Shown here in pieces: positions 9,073-17,950 of a DNA stretch of 64,000 nucleotides. The notes beneath the pieces were generated by a model that saw only the letters and a program-made list of their open reading frames with translations, ran no database searches and was not told the DNA's origin. The translations under genes and the position numbers were made by a program. Source of the DNA: Allochromatium tepidum (GTDB lineage: Bacteria; Pseudomonadota; Gammaproteobacteria; Chromatiales; Chromatiaceae); assembly GCF_018409545.1 (NCBI RefSeq), contig NZ_AP024563.1, positions 2,626,001 to 2,690,000 on the forward strand, read 5' to 3'. Every line of letters starts with the position of its first letter. Position 1 is the first letter of the stretch.

Positions 9073-9386
9073 CACTGATTTCCTCCGCGATTGCCCGCAG
9101 GATGTGGGGCGGGATGTTCGTCTGTTCGTTCTTGGCGTAGAGGGTCAGCATCCAGACCTGCCCTGCTCGGTTGCGCCAGTAGTAGATGATCCGCAGACCT
9201 GTTTTTTGCTCCACGCTTACCCCGGCCGCTCCCACGCCAGCGCAGTTTGCGCACACCTCCACTTCCAGGTATCAGGTCGCCGGCCTCCGGGTGCAGGATC
9301 AGGGTCGCTTGCAGGGCGGCGTACTCATCATCACTGAGATGCTGAGAGACGAGCCGGGTGAAGAGGGATGTTTCGATGAAGACCAT
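9059..9386 (-). pseudogene. RelE/HigB-type toxin, frameshifted at an A6 run
   Basis: The first part, MVFIETSLFTRLVSQHLSD through VRKLRWRGSGRGKRG, is in one frame. The second part, TGLRIIYYWRNRAGQ through YAKNEQTNIPPHIL and ending SDEST, is in another. Together they give the usual 108-residue toxin. The frames meet at a run of six A on the coding strand (six T at 9202-9207 on the plus strand). Removing one A restores the gene. Without the shift the first frame ends near 9072. A real mutation, a sequencing error or transcriptional slippage could each explain it. It is the upstream member of the pair with the antitoxin. Confidence 0.75.
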
Positions 9387-9429
9387 AACCGGATGATACG
9401 CCAAAGGCGGAGTGTGCGGACATCACATC

Positions 9430-9454
9430 CGGGCTTGGGGTGTCGCCAAGCCCG
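9430..9454. terminator. 9-bp perfect hairpin between toxin and mutase genes
   Basis: CGGGCTTGG (9430-9438) pairs with CCAAGCCCG (9446-9454) around a seven-base loop. It lies just past the mutase stop on the minus strand and before the toxin start. There is no T run on either side, so it may be a weak or factor-assisted terminator. Confidence 0.4.
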
Positions 9455-9482
9455 CGTGCTCGACGGCTTTGGCATGAGTCGC

Positions 9483-10991
9483 TCACCCATTCCGCCATGT
9501 AGCCAAGGTCTCTAAGGCCATCCGCGTCATGGCCTCAGCACGCTCCGGGCTGTCGGCCTCAGCATAGGCGCGCAGTTCGGGCGCATTGCCGGACGGGCGC
9601 AGATGCAGGATCTCGCCGCTCTCGAAGGTGATGCGCAGTCCGTCGGTGTCGTCGAGCGTGGCGACCGGGCCGAAGGCATCGCCGAACTCGGCTTCGATGG
9701 CCGCTTTGTCGGCTTCCCGCTTCCCCGTATTCAGGGCGGCGAGCCGTACCCGGCTGAGTTCGGTCGGAAAATCCTTGATCCGATCGCTGTGGGTGAAGCG
9801 TGGCGGCAGGTCGGCGGCCAGGGCCGAGACCGGCTGGCCGCGTTCCACGGCGTCGAGCAGGATGGTGACAACGACCACCAGCGCATCGCGTGTCGGTAGA
9901 TTCGGCAGGAAGCGTCCTTCCAGCTGCGGCCCCTCGGTTCGGCAGAGATCGGTGGCGAGCAGGAAGCCGCCATTGGCCTCATAGCCGGCGACCGACTCCA
10001 GGCCGGCGTCCATCAGACGCTGCATCCCCTCGATGACGAAGGGCGAGCCGATGCGGGTACGTAAAACCCGCTCGAAGGCCCCACAGCGTTCGACCACCGT
10101 GTTGCTGCTGACCGGCGTGGCCAGTGCCTTGATGCCGAGCCGGCGCGCGCAGAGCACGCCGGCCACATCGCCGCGCAGCCACTGACCGTGCTCGTCGGCG
10201 ATCAGCGGACGGTCGCCGTCACCATCGGCTGAGACCAAGGCATCAAAGCGACCGCTCGCCGCCCACTCGCGCGCGAGTGCCTGATCCTCTGGGCGCACCG
10301 CCTCGGTGTCGACCGGGACGAAGACCTCGGAGCAACCGAGCCGCGTGACTTTGGCACCGAGTCGGGAAAGTACGGCGACATAGGGTTCGCGCGCGACACT
10401 GGAGTGTTCGTAGACCCCGACCCGAAGGCCCTTGAGACAGTCACGCGGGAAGAAGTCCAGATAGCGCTCGATGTACAGCTTCAGGGCTTCGGGCCGGCGC
10501 TCCGGTAGTGCATCGGACTGATCGGCGACGAAGAAACCGGCGGCATCGAACAAACCTTCGGGCCGTGCGATCGTCTGAGCGCGGATGCCCTCTTCATCGT
10601 GCTTGAGGATTTCGCCATTGGGCAGGTTGAACTTGATGCCGTTGCGATCGTCCGGGATGTGGCTGCCCGTGACCATGAGGGTCGGGATCGACCGCCCGAA
10701 GCCATAGGCCGCCACCGCCGGGCTGGGGATGAAGCCCAGATCGATCGGCTGCCCTCCTTTGTCGCGCACGGCGCGTGCGCAGGCCGTCATGATGCGCGGG
10801 GTGCTGGGGCGCAGATCGCCGCCGATACCGACCTCCGAGCCGGGCGACCATTCCGAGATCTGCTCCAGATAACTCAGGAAACCGAGCGTATAGGCATAGC
10901 AGACCCAGTCGGTCATCCGGTCGGCCAGACCACGCGCGCCGCTGGTGCCGAATCCGACCCCACTCTCGGCCATCAAGTCGCCAATGTGCAT
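9483..10991 (-). CDS. phosphoglucomutase/phosphomannomutase family protein
   Basis: Alpha-D-phosphohexomutase that moves phosphate between the 1 and 6 positions of a hexose. All four family motifs are present in the 502 residues: the phosphoserine loop VTGSHIPDDRNGIKF (Ser110), the metal site SADGDGDRPLI, the sugar loop GYEANGGFLLATD and the phosphate loop LRPSGNAPELRAYAE. The phosphoserine loop is unusual: TGSHIPDDRNG in place of the common TASHNPxxxNG. The preferred sugar cannot be told. It lies 32 bases downstream of the EF-hand gene on the same strand and may be cotranscribed. Confidence 0.88.
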   Translation of the reverse strand: MHIGDLMAESGVGFGTSGARGLADRMTDWVCYAYTLGFLSYLEQISEWSPGSEVGIGGDLRPSTPRIMTACARAVRDKGGQPIDLGFIPSPAVAAYGFGRSIPTLMVTGSHIPDDRNGIKFNLPNGEILKHDEEGIRAQTIARPEGLFDAAGFFVADQSDALPERRPEALKLYIERYLDFFPRDCLKGLRVGVYEHSSVAREPYVAVLSRLGAKVTRLGCSEVFVPVDTEAVRPEDQALAREWAASGRFDALVSADGDGDRPLIADEHGQWLRGDVAGVLCARRLGIKALATPVSSNTVVERCGAFERVLRTRIGSPFVIEGMQRLMDAGLESVAGYEANGGFLLATDLCRTEGPQLEGRFLPNLPTRDALVVVVTILLDAVERGQPVSALAADLPPRFTHSDRIKDFPTELSRVRLAALNTGKREADKAAIEAEFGDAFGPVATLDDTDGLRITFESGEILHLRPSGNAPELRAYAEADSPERAEAMTRMALETLATWRNG

Positions 10992-11023
10992 TCTGAACTC
11001 CTCTGGTTTCCAGGCGTGTGTGA

Positions 11024-13408
11024 TCAGTTTGCCGGCTCGGCCGCCGGCTTGTCCGTTGCCGGTGTCGACTCAGCCGAATCGGGCGCCGCCTCGTCCGTGC
11101 TCGGCGCGACAGGCTCGGGCGTTTCCGCCGGTGCTTCAGTCGCGGGCTTGGCCGTTGCCGGCGCTTCGGTCGCGGGTTCGCCCGACTCGGCCACGGGCGC
11201 CGCCGGTTCGACTGCCGGCGTCTCTGCGGCCTGCTGCAGCATCAAGCGCTCGATCCGGGCGGCCAGATAGCCTTCGCGCCAGGCCAGGATCAGTCCGGCG
11301 AGCAGGGCGAGGAGCACCAGATAGGTCTTCCAGGGACGTTTCTTCTCAGCGAAGGGATCGCGCAACGAACGCGCCGCCCCCTTGGGCAACTGCGCCGTAC
11401 TGGTGAGCATAGCGCCGAACGGGATACTGATCTTGGCCTGGGCATTGACCGCCCAGCCGTTGGCATCCAGTAGCGGAGCCAGATTGCGCTGACGCAGCTT
11501 GAGATGCGCCAGCAGCATCGACGGCCCCGAGATCGCCAGCATCAGCCCGAGCAGCGCCAGCGGGATCTGCCACCAGCTCAAGGACAGCAGCCCCGTCATG
11601 ACCGAGGCCAGCGCCGTGCCGATGGCGCCGACCGCCAGACCGATGGCGGCGAAGATACCGGCAAACTTGGCGATGTCGAACGGAGCCGGAGCCGGACCAC
11701 CGGCCGAAGGTTCCTGGGCCTTGGTCGCCAGTGTCGTCACGCCCTGCTCGGCGCCGGTGTCGACGGCCTTGTCGCGCGCGCCGGCGAACTTCTCGATCTG
11801 CTGCGAGATCATCCGCCCCAGCCGCTTGTAGGGCGACCAGAACGCCTGCCCGGCACTGATCGGATGCTCGACGATCTTGACGATGGTGGCGTCCCAGTCG
11901 TCGCCGTTGCGGTCGTAGAAGACGCCGTTGCGCCCAACCATGAGATTGTCGCCGTCACCGGCCGTGAAAGCCGCCGCGATGGTCAGGGTCTCGGTGCCGC
12001 CGCGCCGTCGGCAGTCGCAGTAGGCCAGATAGATCTGACTGAGATTGGCCAGGGCCGCATGTTTGGCCGGGTCGTCGACACGCACGCAGAGGTCGCACGC
12101 GCGCCCGTCCAGATAGAGGGTGCCGGCCTGGAAGACCGCCTTGCGTCCCGGCGTGTAGAAGTCGCGCAGTGAGACGAAGTTCTGGAGCAGCGGCTCCAGG
12201 TGTTGGTAGTAGTGCACCAGCCGGTCGACCGACTCGATGGCGTCCGACACCCCGGCCAGTTCCAGATCCTGCTCGATCAGGTCGGCGATCGCGGCCTGGA
12301 ACGGTCCCTCGACCAGTGCCCGGAGGCGGGTCGCGCCCAGCGGGGCGACCAGGGCGCCGCGCCGGTGCGAACGCCAGACCGAGTGGGCCTCGAAGCGCTT
12401 GCTCAGATCCAGCCATTGCGTCTCGCTCAGACTGTCGATGTCGCCGAGCAGCGGCGCCACCACCCGCGTGCGGAAGGCGTCCAGATCTCGCGCCCAGCGC
12501 GGATTGACCATCTGACGCAGCGGCAGCGCACGCCCCGGCTCGACCCGCGCCAGCGGAAAACCCGCCAGATCCTCGGTCTCCAGCGACAGGGTGCGGCCGG
12601 CCAGGGCGGCATAGTCGCTCTCGGCCGGATTGAGCAGCTCGGCGGCGCGCTGGTCGTAGTCGGCCAGCCGGGCGCGGGTGAAATAGTCGTCGATCTTGGT
12701 CTTGACCGACTCGAAGAGTTCGGCGGCCGACTCTGTGTCCTCGCCGAGCGGCAGGATGTTGGCCGCGTCGGCCTCGGCTTGTGCCCACCATTCGAGATAC
12801 TCGCGCGCCTCGGCGAAGAAGCGGTCGCAGAGCGCCTGATCGATGCCGTCCTCGCCGCTGCGATCGGGCAGCGAGCCGACACAGCGCATGATGTCGCTGA
12901 TCGCCTGGGCGACCGACTCGTCGCGGGCCGCGCTCGGCTGCACCACGCCATCGCCGTTGAAGCGCGATCCGGCGAAGATCTGGGTCGTATTAGCCGTCTC
13001 CGCCGCCGTGATGACGGTCGACTCGGTGCGCCCCAGGTTGTCGAGGATGCGCCAGGCCGAGGCCATGATCAGGCGCCCTTCCTCGGTGCTGTCGTCGATG
13101 GCGTCCAGCGGCAGACCGGCCCCGTGCTTGAACAGATCGCCCGGATCCTTGAGCCGGCGGCAGGTCCAGTGCACGGCCTCCTTGATCTCGTCGATGCGGA
13201 TGCGTCCGTCGCCGTCGGTATCCAGCAGGGCCAGGGTGTGGCTGTCGAACTCCAGTCCCGAGGTCGGGCAGCTCAGGGCGGCCCAGAGCTTGGGGTCGAG
13301 TTCGGGCAGATGACGGATGTCCTCGCCCGAGTCGATCATGACCTGATCGAAACCGCCGAGTCGATTGAAGCGCCAGCGATGCGCCGGCCGGTGCGTGTCC
13401 GCAGACAT
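11024..13408 (-). CDS. large EF-hand membrane protein of unknown function
   Basis: A 794-residue protein not assigned to a characterised family. Residues 63-74 (DTDGDGRIRIDE) form a textbook EF-hand loop, so calcium binding is likely. Weaker loops appear at FNGDGVVQPSAARDE and DRNGDDWD. The middle is soluble and mostly helical, with a cysteine cluster (CDLCVRV, then YCDCRRR). Around residues 590-660 there are two hydrophobic segments (FAGIFAAIGLAVGAIGTALA; IPLALLGLMLAISGPSMLL) and another at about 705 (YLVLLALLAGLILAW). The last 75 residues are rich in Pro, Ala, Glu and Thr. The phosphohexomutase follows. Confidence 0.75.
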   Translation of the reverse strand: MSADTHRPAHRWRFNRLGGFDQVMIDSGEDIRHLPELDPKLWAALSCPTSGLEFDSHTLALLDTDGDGRIRIDEIKEAVHWTCRRLKDPGDLFKHGAGLPLDAIDDSTEEGRLIMASAWRILDNLGRTESTVITAAETANTTQIFAGSRFNGDGVVQPSAARDESVAQAISDIMRCVGSLPDRSGEDGIDQALCDRFFAEAREYLEWWAQAEADAANILPLGEDTESAAELFESVKTKIDDYFTRARLADYDQRAAELLNPAESDYAALAGRTLSLETEDLAGFPLARVEPGRALPLRQMVNPRWARDLDAFRTRVVAPLLGDIDSLSETQWLDLSKRFEAHSVWRSHRRGALVAPLGATRLRALVEGPFQAAIADLIEQDLELAGVSDAIESVDRLVHYYQHLEPLLQNFVSLRDFYTPGRKAVFQAGTLYLDGRACDLCVRVDDPAKHAALANLSQIYLAYCDCRRRGGTETLTIAAAFTAGDGDNLMVGRNGVFYDRNGDDWDATIVKIVEHPISAGQAFWSPYKRLGRMISQQIEKFAGARDKAVDTGAEQGVTTLATKAQEPSAGGPAPAPFDIAKFAGIFAAIGLAVGAIGTALASVMTGLLSLSWWQIPLALLGLMLAISGPSMLLAHLKLRQRNLAPLLDANGWAVNAQAKISIPFGAMLTSTAQLPKGAARSLRDPFAEKKRPWKTYLVLLALLAGLILAWREGYLAARIERLMLQQAAETPAVEPAAPVAESGEPATEAPATAKPATEAPAETPEPVAPSTDEAAPDSAESTPATDKPAAEPAN

Positions 13409-13714
13409 GATCGTGTGTCCCCTTGATGGATGGCGGCCTCAGTCGGCGGTTCGGCCGGATTCTTCTACGTCCTGGGATGGCCGTGGTCCGCAAGGTCGAG
13501 GCTCGGATCGGATTGTCGGTCCATTGGAGTGGGTCGAGCAAGGGCAAGGGCCAATGCCGGGGCGGTTCAGTTGTCGGCGCAGAAGATGTAGAAAGCGATG
13601 ACACCAGTCGAGGTAGGGCTGTTCGGTACGGGTCGAAGGCTTTTTAGATTATCTCCAAACCGATTAACGCTAACGGTATCCATAATACCCATCCTCGGTT
13701 GTACGGAAATGCCG
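13409..13714. other. 306-base intergenic region, partly AT-rich
   Basis: No gene is supported. A short segment near 13517-13543 resembles the 3' end of pabB (both contain TTGGAGT..., then TCGAGCAAGGG on the plus strand), as if the end of pabB had been partly duplicated. An AT-rich patch at 13640-13690 has TATTAT-like and GATAAT-like boxes on the minus strand and may hold the promoter of the EF-hand gene. A small GCCGC/GCGGC hairpin overlaps the pabB stop. Confidence 0.4.
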
Positions 13715-15088
13715 CTAAGTCGCGGCGTTATGTTGAACGGCCGATTGGAGTAAATCGAGCAAGGGTGCCGCCTTGTGATAGGTCTCGCGATACTCGGACT
13801 CGGGGTCGGAGTCGATGACGATGCCGCCGCCGGACCAGAAGCGGACGAGGCCCTCAGCGTAAACCAGGGTACGAATGACGATATTGGTATCCATCGCCCC
13901 ATCGAAGCCCAAATAGCCGATGGCCCCGCAATAGACACCGCGCCTGTTGGGTTCCAGTTCCTCGATGATCTCCATCGCGCGGCGCTTGGGCGCGCCCGTG
14001 ATCGAACCGCCGGGGAAGGCCGCGCGCAGCAGATCGAGCGCCGTGCGTCCGGCGGCCAGCCGCCCCGTGACCGTGCTGACCAGATGATGCACGCGGGTGA
14101 AACGCTCGATCTCGAACAGCGCCGGCACCCGAACGCTCCCGGTCGCACACACCCGCCCCAGATCATTCCTCAGCAGATCGACGATCATCACATTCTCGGC
14201 GCGATCCTTGGCACTCAGACGCAGCGACTCGGCCAGATGCGCATCCTCAACCGGATCGGTCGAGCGCGGGCGCGTGCCCTTGATCGGCCGGGTCTCGACC
14301 CATCCGTCCCTGACCTGGAGAAAGCGCTCAGGCGAAGAGCACAGGATCCGGACATCCGGCATGCTCAGATAGGCGCTGAAGGGTGCGGCGTTGAGCGCCC
14401 GCAGTCGCTGATAGGCCGTCCAGGGATCGCCCGTGGCCGGAGCGGCGAAGCGCTGGGCGAGATTGACCTGATAGCAGTCGCCGGCGATCAGATAGTCCCG
14501 AATCCTTGCCAACGCCTGAAGATAGCCCATGTGCGTCAGATTGGATTCGACCGGGCCGAGCGTCCGGAACGGCTCGCGAACCCGGCGCGCGCCCGGCGCC
14601 GACAGCCGCGCCGCCCAGGTATCGAGCCGACGCGCATCCCAGCCGACCAGACAGGCGCGCCGTTCGACGTGATCCAGGATCAAGGCCCAGTCATAGACCC
14701 CCACAGCCAGCTCGGGGAGGCGTTCGGCATCGAGTGCGAGATTCGGCAGCGGCACGAAACGGCGCGCCAGATCATAGCCGAAATAGCCGATCGCCCCGCC
14801 GACGAAGGGCAATCCGGGGACGGTCTCACGCTTCGGCCCCAGGAGTTCGCCCAACAGATCGAGCGGATCGGCGTGCGAGCGCCCCGTCGAATCACCGGCA
14901 TACCACGTACTTTCGGCACCGCGCGTGACCAGTGTCGCGACCGGATCGGCCGTGAGGATGTCGAAACGCCCCTGATCGCTGAACGGACGCCCACTATCGA
15001 GCCACACCGGCCGGGGATGGTCGAGCAGCCGTTCCATGTAGGGGCCGGCATCGGGTCGATAATCGAAATCGCGAATCAGAGGGGTCAT
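13715..15088 (-). CDS. pabB: aminodeoxychorismate synthase component I
   Basis: Converts chorismate and ammonia to 4-amino-4-deoxychorismate for folate synthesis. The 457 residues match E. coli PabB. The chorismate-binding domain shows TRPIKGTRPRSTDP, in which the PIKGT lysine is diagnostic of PabB, followed by GGSITGAPKRRAMEIIEELE and CGAIGYLGFDGAMDTNI. The frame opens further upstream but ATG at 15088 (MTPLIRDFDYRPDAG) gives the family N-terminus. No pabA or pabC is in the window. It is divergent from the chemoreceptor gene. Confidence 0.93.
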   Translation of the reverse strand: MTPLIRDFDYRPDAGPYMERLLDHPRPVWLDSGRPFSDQGRFDILTADPVATLVTRGAESTWYAGDSTGRSHADPLDLLGELLGPKRETVPGLPFVGGAIGYFGYDLARRFVPLPNLALDAERLPELAVGVYDWALILDHVERRACLVGWDARRLDTWAARLSAPGARRVREPFRTLGPVESNLTHMGYLQALARIRDYLIAGDCYQVNLAQRFAAPATGDPWTAYQRLRALNAAPFSAYLSMPDVRILCSSPERFLQVRDGWVETRPIKGTRPRSTDPVEDAHLAESLRLSAKDRAENVMIVDLLRNDLGRVCATGSVRVPALFEIERFTRVHHLVSTVTGRLAAGRTALDLLRAAFPGGSITGAPKRRAMEIIEELEPNRRGVYCGAIGYLGFDGAMDTNIVIRTLVYAEGLVRFWSGGGIVIDSDPESEYRETYHKAAPLLDLLQSAVQHNAAT

Positions 15089-15280
15089 CGAGCGGAGGGA
15101 TCGTATGAACGGGATGTCGCCGACTGTGCGCGCCTCGCATCCGCCGAGGCTTGTCGGTTCGGGCGGTCCATCGTAGCATGATCGCCCATCGGTCTCGGCC
15201 CGCCGGATGGCTTGATAGCTGACGATCACTGGTCAGGCGCATCGATTCCTTCCCCGACCCATCTCGCACAGGACTCGTCC

Positions 15281-16729
15281 ATGACACACTCGCCCCTGCA
15301 ATCGAGGATCTCATGGCTGCTCTGGTCGCTTGCGAGCCTGACCCTGGTCGCGCCGGTGCTCGTCTGGCTCGCTCCCGCACTCATTCCCTGGACGGCCTTG
15401 ATCCTGGTGCCGGCCATCGGCCTCGCCGGTTGGGGCCAGCGAACGCTGGGGCGCAGTCTCGCGCCCCTGCCGCGTCTGACCCAGGTCATCGAACAGGCCG
15501 GTCGCGGCCGGTTCGTAAAACGCATCACCCATCTCGAGTGCGAGGACGAGATCGCCCGCCTCTGCTGGGGCGTCAACGACCTCCTGGATCGTCTGGAGGT
15601 CTATTTCCAGACCCCGACCGGCGGGAGCGCCGCCGGCCTCGAAACCCTCAGACAACAGCTCGACCGCGACTGGTCGGGCGACTTCGAACAGGCACTGCAA
15701 AAATGCGAGCGACTGCGCGCCGAATGTGCCGAACGCGAGCGCACGCATGGGCGCTACCGGCTGCTCGAACGCACTCAGGCGCTCAACAGTACCAACCTGC
15801 TGTCCAACCTCGCCTCCAGCCAGCAGGATCTGGCGAGCGTCAACCAGGAGATGCAGTCGGTGCTCGACATGGCCACCGCCACCGCGCGCGAGGCCGAGGA
15901 CGGCCAGGCCACCGTCGGTCAGGTCGTGACCTATCTGCAGGCGATCGCCGAGCGCATCAACCATGTCGCCGATGCCGTGGCACGACTCAACGCGCGCAGC
16001 CAGGAGGTCACGGACGCCGTGCAGCTCATCACGACGATCGCCAACCAGACCAATCTGCTCGCGCTCAACGCCGCCATCGAGGCCGCGCGCGCCGGTGAGG
16101 CCGGACGCGGCTTCGCCGTGGTGGCCGACGAGGTGCGCAAGCTCGCCGAGAGCAGCCGGCGCGCCTCCGAGTCCATCGGACTGGTCATGAGCGAGCTACG
16201 CGGCGAGAGCGAACGGATGCTCGAAGACTCGGACGCCATGCGCGAAATGGCCGGCCAGTCGAGCGCGGTCATCGGCGAGATGGAGGATCGCTTCGCCCGG
16301 TTCGCCGGCTCGGCGCGCGAAACCCAGTCGCGCGCCCGACATGCCCGCGACATGGGCTTCGGCACCCTGGTGAAGGTCGATCACATGATCTACAAGCAGC
16401 GCGCCTACATGGCCATCCTCACCGATGGACGCGAGCGCGAGCATGTCGAGGCCATCCGCGTCGATCACCGGAGCTGCCGTCTCGGTCGCTGGTACGCGAC
16501 GAGCGGGCAGGAACTCTTCGGCGAGACGCGCGCCTACGCCGGCCTGGACAAGCCACATGCGCGCGTACACGAGAGCGTGCATCGGCTGCTGTCGTTGCTG
16601 GGCGGCGGCTGGGAGGATCGCCCCGAACTCCAGGAGACCATCCTCCAGGCCATGCGCGCGGCCGAGGAGGCGAGCCTCCAGGTCATGCGCGAGGTCGACC
16701 GGATGCTGGCCGAGAAGCACGGGGCCTGA
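15281..16729 (+). CDS. methyl-accepting chemotaxis protein with CZB domain
   Basis: A 482-residue chemoreceptor. Two hydrophobic segments at about 11-31 and 34-51 are joined by almost no loop, so there is no periplasmic ligand domain. The signalling tip is [20 protein letters not shown] then [19 protein letters not shown]. The C-terminus is a chemoreceptor zinc-binding (CZB) domain: H near [10 protein letters not shown], then [20 protein letters not shown] domains bind zinc through a Cys-His3 set and can sense oxidants or metal. Output should go to CheA/CheW, which are not in the window. The ATG at 15281 was chosen over an upstream start because it gives a clean N-terminus. Confidence 0.9.
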   Translation: MTHSPLQSRISWLLWSLASLTLVAPVLVWLAPALIPWTALILVPAIGLAGWGQRTLGRSLAPLPRLTQVIEQAGRGRFVKRITHLECEDEIARLCWGVNDLLDRLEVYFQTPTGGSAAGLETLRQQLDRDWSGDFEQALQKCERLRAECAERERTHGRYRLLERTQALNSTNLLSNLASSQQDLASVNQEMQSVLDMATATAREAEDGQATVGQVVTYLQAIAERINHVADAVARLNARSQEVTDAVQLITTIANQTNLLALNAAIEAARAGEAGRGFAVVADEVRKLAESSRRASESIGLVMSELRGESERMLEDSDAMREMAGQSSAVIGEMEDRFARFAGSARETQSRARHARDMGFGTLVKVDHMIYKQRAYMAILTDGREREHVEAIRVDHRSCRLGRWYATSGQELFGETRAYAGLDKPHARVHESVHRLLSLLGGGWEDRPELQETILQAMRAAEEASLQVMREVDRMLAEKHGA

Positions 16730-16752
16730 GTGCCCTCGGAACGTCAGACGCT

Positions 16753-17091
16753 TCAGTGCGGTGCGCGATCGTCGAGATTGGCCGGACAGAGCACCTCGCG
16801 CATGATGCCGATGAGATCGAGCAGCTGCGCGTTGCGGATGCGGTAATAGATCCGGTTGGCCTCCTTGCGCGCGACCACGATGTTCTTGTTCCTGAGCTGT
16901 TCGAGATGCTGCGAGATGTTGCTCTGCGAGGTGCCGGTGCGCTCGACGATCTCGCCGACCGACAGCTCGCTCTTGCCGAGCGAACAGAGGATCTTCCAGC
17001 GTAGCGGATGGGCCATCGCCTTGAGGGCGTTGGCGGTCAGGGTGGTGTCTTCGTCCTCTTCGGGGACTTCGGGTGTGCTCGAATCGTTCAT
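16753..17091 (-). CDS. ArsR-family repressor with SqrR/BigR-like cysteine pair
   Basis: A 112-residue winged-helix repressor. The DNA-recognition region is VGEIVERTGTSQSNISQHLE and the wing VVARKEANRIYYRI. Its two cysteines are C36 (KILCSLG) and C102 (EVLCPAN), 66 residues apart. The sulfide/persulfide sensors SqrR (C41/C107) and BigR (C42/C108) have the same spacing. In those proteins the pair forms a polysulfide link that releases DNA. No metal-binding ArsR cluster is seen. The gene starts 16 bases after the response-regulator stop, so it probably belongs to the kinase-regulator operon. Sulfide sensing is inferred. Confidence 0.85.
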   Translation of the reverse strand: MNDSSTPEVPEEDEDTTLTANALKAMAHPLRWKILCSLGKSELSVGEIVERTGTSQSNISQHLEQLRNKNIVVARKEANRIYYRIRNAQLLDLIGIMREVLCPANLDDRAPH

Positions 17092-17107
17092 CCTTCACTC
17101 CTTTACT

Positions 17108-17950
17108 TCAATCGGTCTCGATGCGGGTGTAACCCGTCATGTCCTTGGCGATACAGATGATATCGCTGATCCGGCCCTCGGCGTCCTTCACCGCCGTGCG
17201 CGAGAACAGGATCGGCACCCGCCGCCCGTCGCGGGCGATGAAACGCGCCTCGATCTTGCTCAGCGCCCCGGTGCGGATCAGCGCCTCAAGCCAGGTGCCC
17301 ATGAAGGCGCCGGCCTGCTCGTCGCCCTCCTCCTCGAACACGTCACCGATCGCCAGACCGAGCAGCTCCGCCTCGCTGTACCCCAGCAGACGCCGCGCGG
17401 CCGGATTGGTCAGCTTGATGCGTCCGTCCGGCTCCAGCACCAGCAGCGCCTCGCCCATGTGGTTGAGGATGTTCTCCAGATACTGCCGCGCCTCGGCCAG
17501 CTCGCGCGTGCGCTCGGCGACCTTGAGTTCCAGGGTGCGGTTGAGTTCGCGCTCCTTCTCGATCAGCCGGAAATAGGTGCTGATCTTGTTGATGAGTTGG
17601 GCGTCCTCGATCGGCTTGAGCAGATAGTCCGCCGCGCCGACGGCGAAACCCCGGCGCTGGAACTCCTCGGACTTGAAGGCGGCGGTCAGGAAGATGATCG
17701 GGATGTCGCGCGTGCGCTTGCGCAGCTTCAGGAGCGAGGCGGTCTGGAAACCATCCATCTCGGGCATCTGCACATCGAGGATGATCAGATCGATGTCCGG
17801 ATGCGCATGGGTCAGATCGATCGCCTCCTGACCCGAACCGGCCTCCAGCACACTGACGTCGAGATGGCTCTCGATGAGCGTGCGCAGGGTGAAGAGGTTG
17901 TGGGCGTGATCGTCGACGATCAGGAGTTTGAAGTCGGCGTAGCGCGTCAT
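17108..17950 (-). CDS. response regulator with PAS domain, no DNA-binding domain
   Basis: A 280-residue two-component regulator. The receiver is at about 8-125 with acidic pair D14/D15 ([10 protein letters not shown]), phospho-acceptor D59 ([13 protein letters not shown]) and K112 (LLKPIE). A coiled coil ([20 protein letters not shown]) leads into a PAS domain at about 150-275 ([20 protein letters not shown], then [17 protein letters not shown]). There is no output domain, so it probably signals by protein contact, perhaps back to the kinase. It overlaps the kinase gene by four bases and is followed by the ArsR gene. Confidence 0.9.
   Translation of the reverse strand: MTRYADFKLLIVDDHAHNLFTLRTLIESHLDVSVLEAGSGQEAIDLTHAHPDIDLIILDVQMPEMDGFQTASLLKLRKRTRDIPIIFLTAAFKSEEFQRRGFAVGAADYLLKPIEDAQLINKISTYFRLIEKERELNRTLELKVAERTRELAEARQYLENILNHMGEALLVLEPDGRIKLTNPAARRLLGYSEAELLGLAIGDVFEEEGDEQAGAFMGTWLEALIRTGALSKIEARFIARDGRRVPILFSRTAVKDAEGRISDIICIAKDMTGYTRIETD

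Noticed and set aside
9190-9215. A_AAA_AAC as a programmed -1 frameshift site in the toxin gene
   Set aside because: The heptamer is in the correct phase, but a -1 slip leads to a third frame, not to the toxin C-terminus. A +1 or a one-base loss is required.
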